From assembly GCA_009923795.1 (NCBI GenBank), contig RFSU01000124.1:1-6780 (forward strand): DNA of 6,780 nucleotides, written 5' to 3'. Below are positions 6,096 to 6,780 of the stretch, one piece after another (the first letter of the stretch is position 1; each line of letters begins with the position of its first letter). Origin of the DNA: Sphingomonadaceae bacterium. GTDB taxonomy: Bacteria; Pseudomonadota; Alphaproteobacteria; Sphingomonadales; Sphingomonadaceae. Under the pieces are notes generated by a model. The model saw only the letters and a program-made list of their open reading frames with translations. It was not told the origin of the DNA and made no database searches. A program made the position numbers and the translations under genes.

Positions 6096-6780
6096 GCGAA
6101 GATCAAGCTCTTCCCAAAAAACGTACGGGTCTTGGCCGGGGATTATCCTCTCTTTTGGGAGAGATTCAGGCGGATACGGCTGTTGCGGTGTCGGGCCGGG
6201 CGGATGCGGGCGTGCCCTTGCCCGATGGCGTGCGCCTTGTGCCGGTCGCCAGCCTCCAGCCGCTGCCCAATCAGCCGCGTCGCAATTTTGATGAGGACGC
6301 GCTCGATGAATTGGCGCGCTCTATCTCCGCCTTAGGCGTCCTCCAGCCGATCGTTGTGCGGGATTTGGGCGGGCAGTATCAGATTGTTGCTGGCGAACGC
6401 CGGTGGCGCGCCTTTAAAATGCTTGGGAAATTGTCGATTCCAGCTATTGTTGTTCAAGCTTCCGACGAGCATTCTGGTGTTTGTGCCCTTATTGAAAATG
6501 TTCACAGAACAGATCTAAACCCAATGGATCGAGCTATAGCGGTTCAAAAACTATCTGCAGAGTTTTCGCTTACCCATGACAAACTTGCAGAAAAACTCTC
6601 ACTAGATCGTTCTACGGTTACTAATTACATGCGATTGTTGAAATTGCCACCTCATATTCAAGTGGCTATTCGAGATAATAAATTGTTGTTAACCGAACAA
6701 ATAATGCAAGATGTTCGCGATGGACTCCTTACATGGGATGATTTATTTACCGATTGTAAAATCAGCGAAGCAGTTCTTGA
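6092..6780 (+). CDS. parB: Chromosome-partitioning protein ParB (3' end beyond window), possibly chimeric
   Basis: An open frame of 229 codons continues past the window edge. ParB is a CTP-dependent DNA clamp that loads at parS and stimulates ParA. Residues 14-22 (LGRGLSSLL) are the N-terminal ParA-stimulating motif with Arg16. LQPLPNQPRRNFDEDALDELARSI (55-78), LGVLQPIVVR (81-90) and the CTP-binding GERRWR (101-106) are canonical. The second nucleotide motif reads ALIENVHRTDLNP (132-144), and a helix-turn-helix-like stretch follows (LAEKLSLDRSTVTNYMRLLKLP, 165-186). From about residue 108 codon use turns A/T-rich, and after residue 195 the expected GHARAL-type stretch is missing, replaced by LLLTEQIMQDVRDGLLTWDD. 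The frame stays open throughout. The start is fixed by the ATGA overlap with parA; no strong Shine-Dalgarno is seen. The identity of the N-terminal half is certain; whether the whole is one native gene is not. Confidence 0.9.
   Translation, partial: MSEDQALPKKRTGLGRGLSSLLGEIQADTAVAVSGRADAGVPLPDGVRLVPVASLQPLPNQPRRNFDEDALDELARSISALGVLQPIVVRDLGGQYQIVAGERRWRAFKMLGKLSIPAIVVQASDEHSGVCALIENVHRTDLNPMDRAIAVQKLSAEFSLTHDKLAEKLSLDRSTVTNYMRLLKLPPHIQVAIRDNKLLLTEQIMQDVRDGLLTWDDLFTDCKISEAVL
6412..6780 (+). other. Low-GC segment within parB
   Basis: My hand count gives about 39% GC for 6421-6780 (142 of 360) against about 61% for 6061-6420 (218 of 360). Codons AGA, ATA and CTA, absent from the first 107 codons, appear several times here. 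The switch occurs just after the conserved GERRWRA codons, without loss of frame, and runs to the window edge. Confidence 0.85.

Overview
The window carries the origin-proximal chromosome-segregation neighbourhood of an alphaproteobacterium, most likely a member of the Sphingomonadales. It is GC-rich until the last ~370 bp. The gene order mnmE-mnmG-rsmG-parA-parB is the classic arrangement near the replication origin. The small DUF6489-type protein beside mnmE and the short MnmE (422 residues, C-terminal FCIGK) fit sphingomonads. This taxonomic call rests on gene order and recalled family features, not on a search.

Layout: positions 28-1217 hold two minus-strand genes with a 4-nt ATGA overlap, an Ogt/MGMT-type DNA alkyl-cysteine methyltransferase followed by a dienelactone-hydrolase-family protein. 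A gap of about 48 bp separates them from the divergent plus-strand series: a 79-residue DUF6489-like protein, mnmE, mnmG, rsmG, parA and the first 229 codons of parB. mnmG/rsmG, rsmG/parA and parA/parB each overlap by the four bases ATGA. MnmE and MnmG together modify U34 in the wobble position of certain tRNAs, RsmG methylates 16S rRNA, and ParA/ParB segregate the chromosome.

Three things stand out. First, four parS sites (consensus TGTTTCACGTGAAACA, two perfect and two with one mismatch) lie within 2.5 kb just upstream of parA. Three are embedded in the coding sequence of mnmG and rsmG. They are the likely loading sites of the ParB encoded next door. Second, rsmG is broken by a frameshift near 4845: about 10 nt appear to be missing, removing the conserved RHxxDS region, while both flanks remain good RsmG sequence. 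Third, parB changes character at about position 6412. GC falls from about 61% to about 39% in frame, rare A/T-ending codons appear, and the protein stops resembling a sphingomonad ParB and lacks the usual GHARAL-like stretch. This is either a mosaic gene or a chimeric assembly join.

I see no mobile element, CRISPR array, RNA gene or unfamiliar multi-gene system. Apart from the three points above, this is an ordinary conserved chromosomal region.
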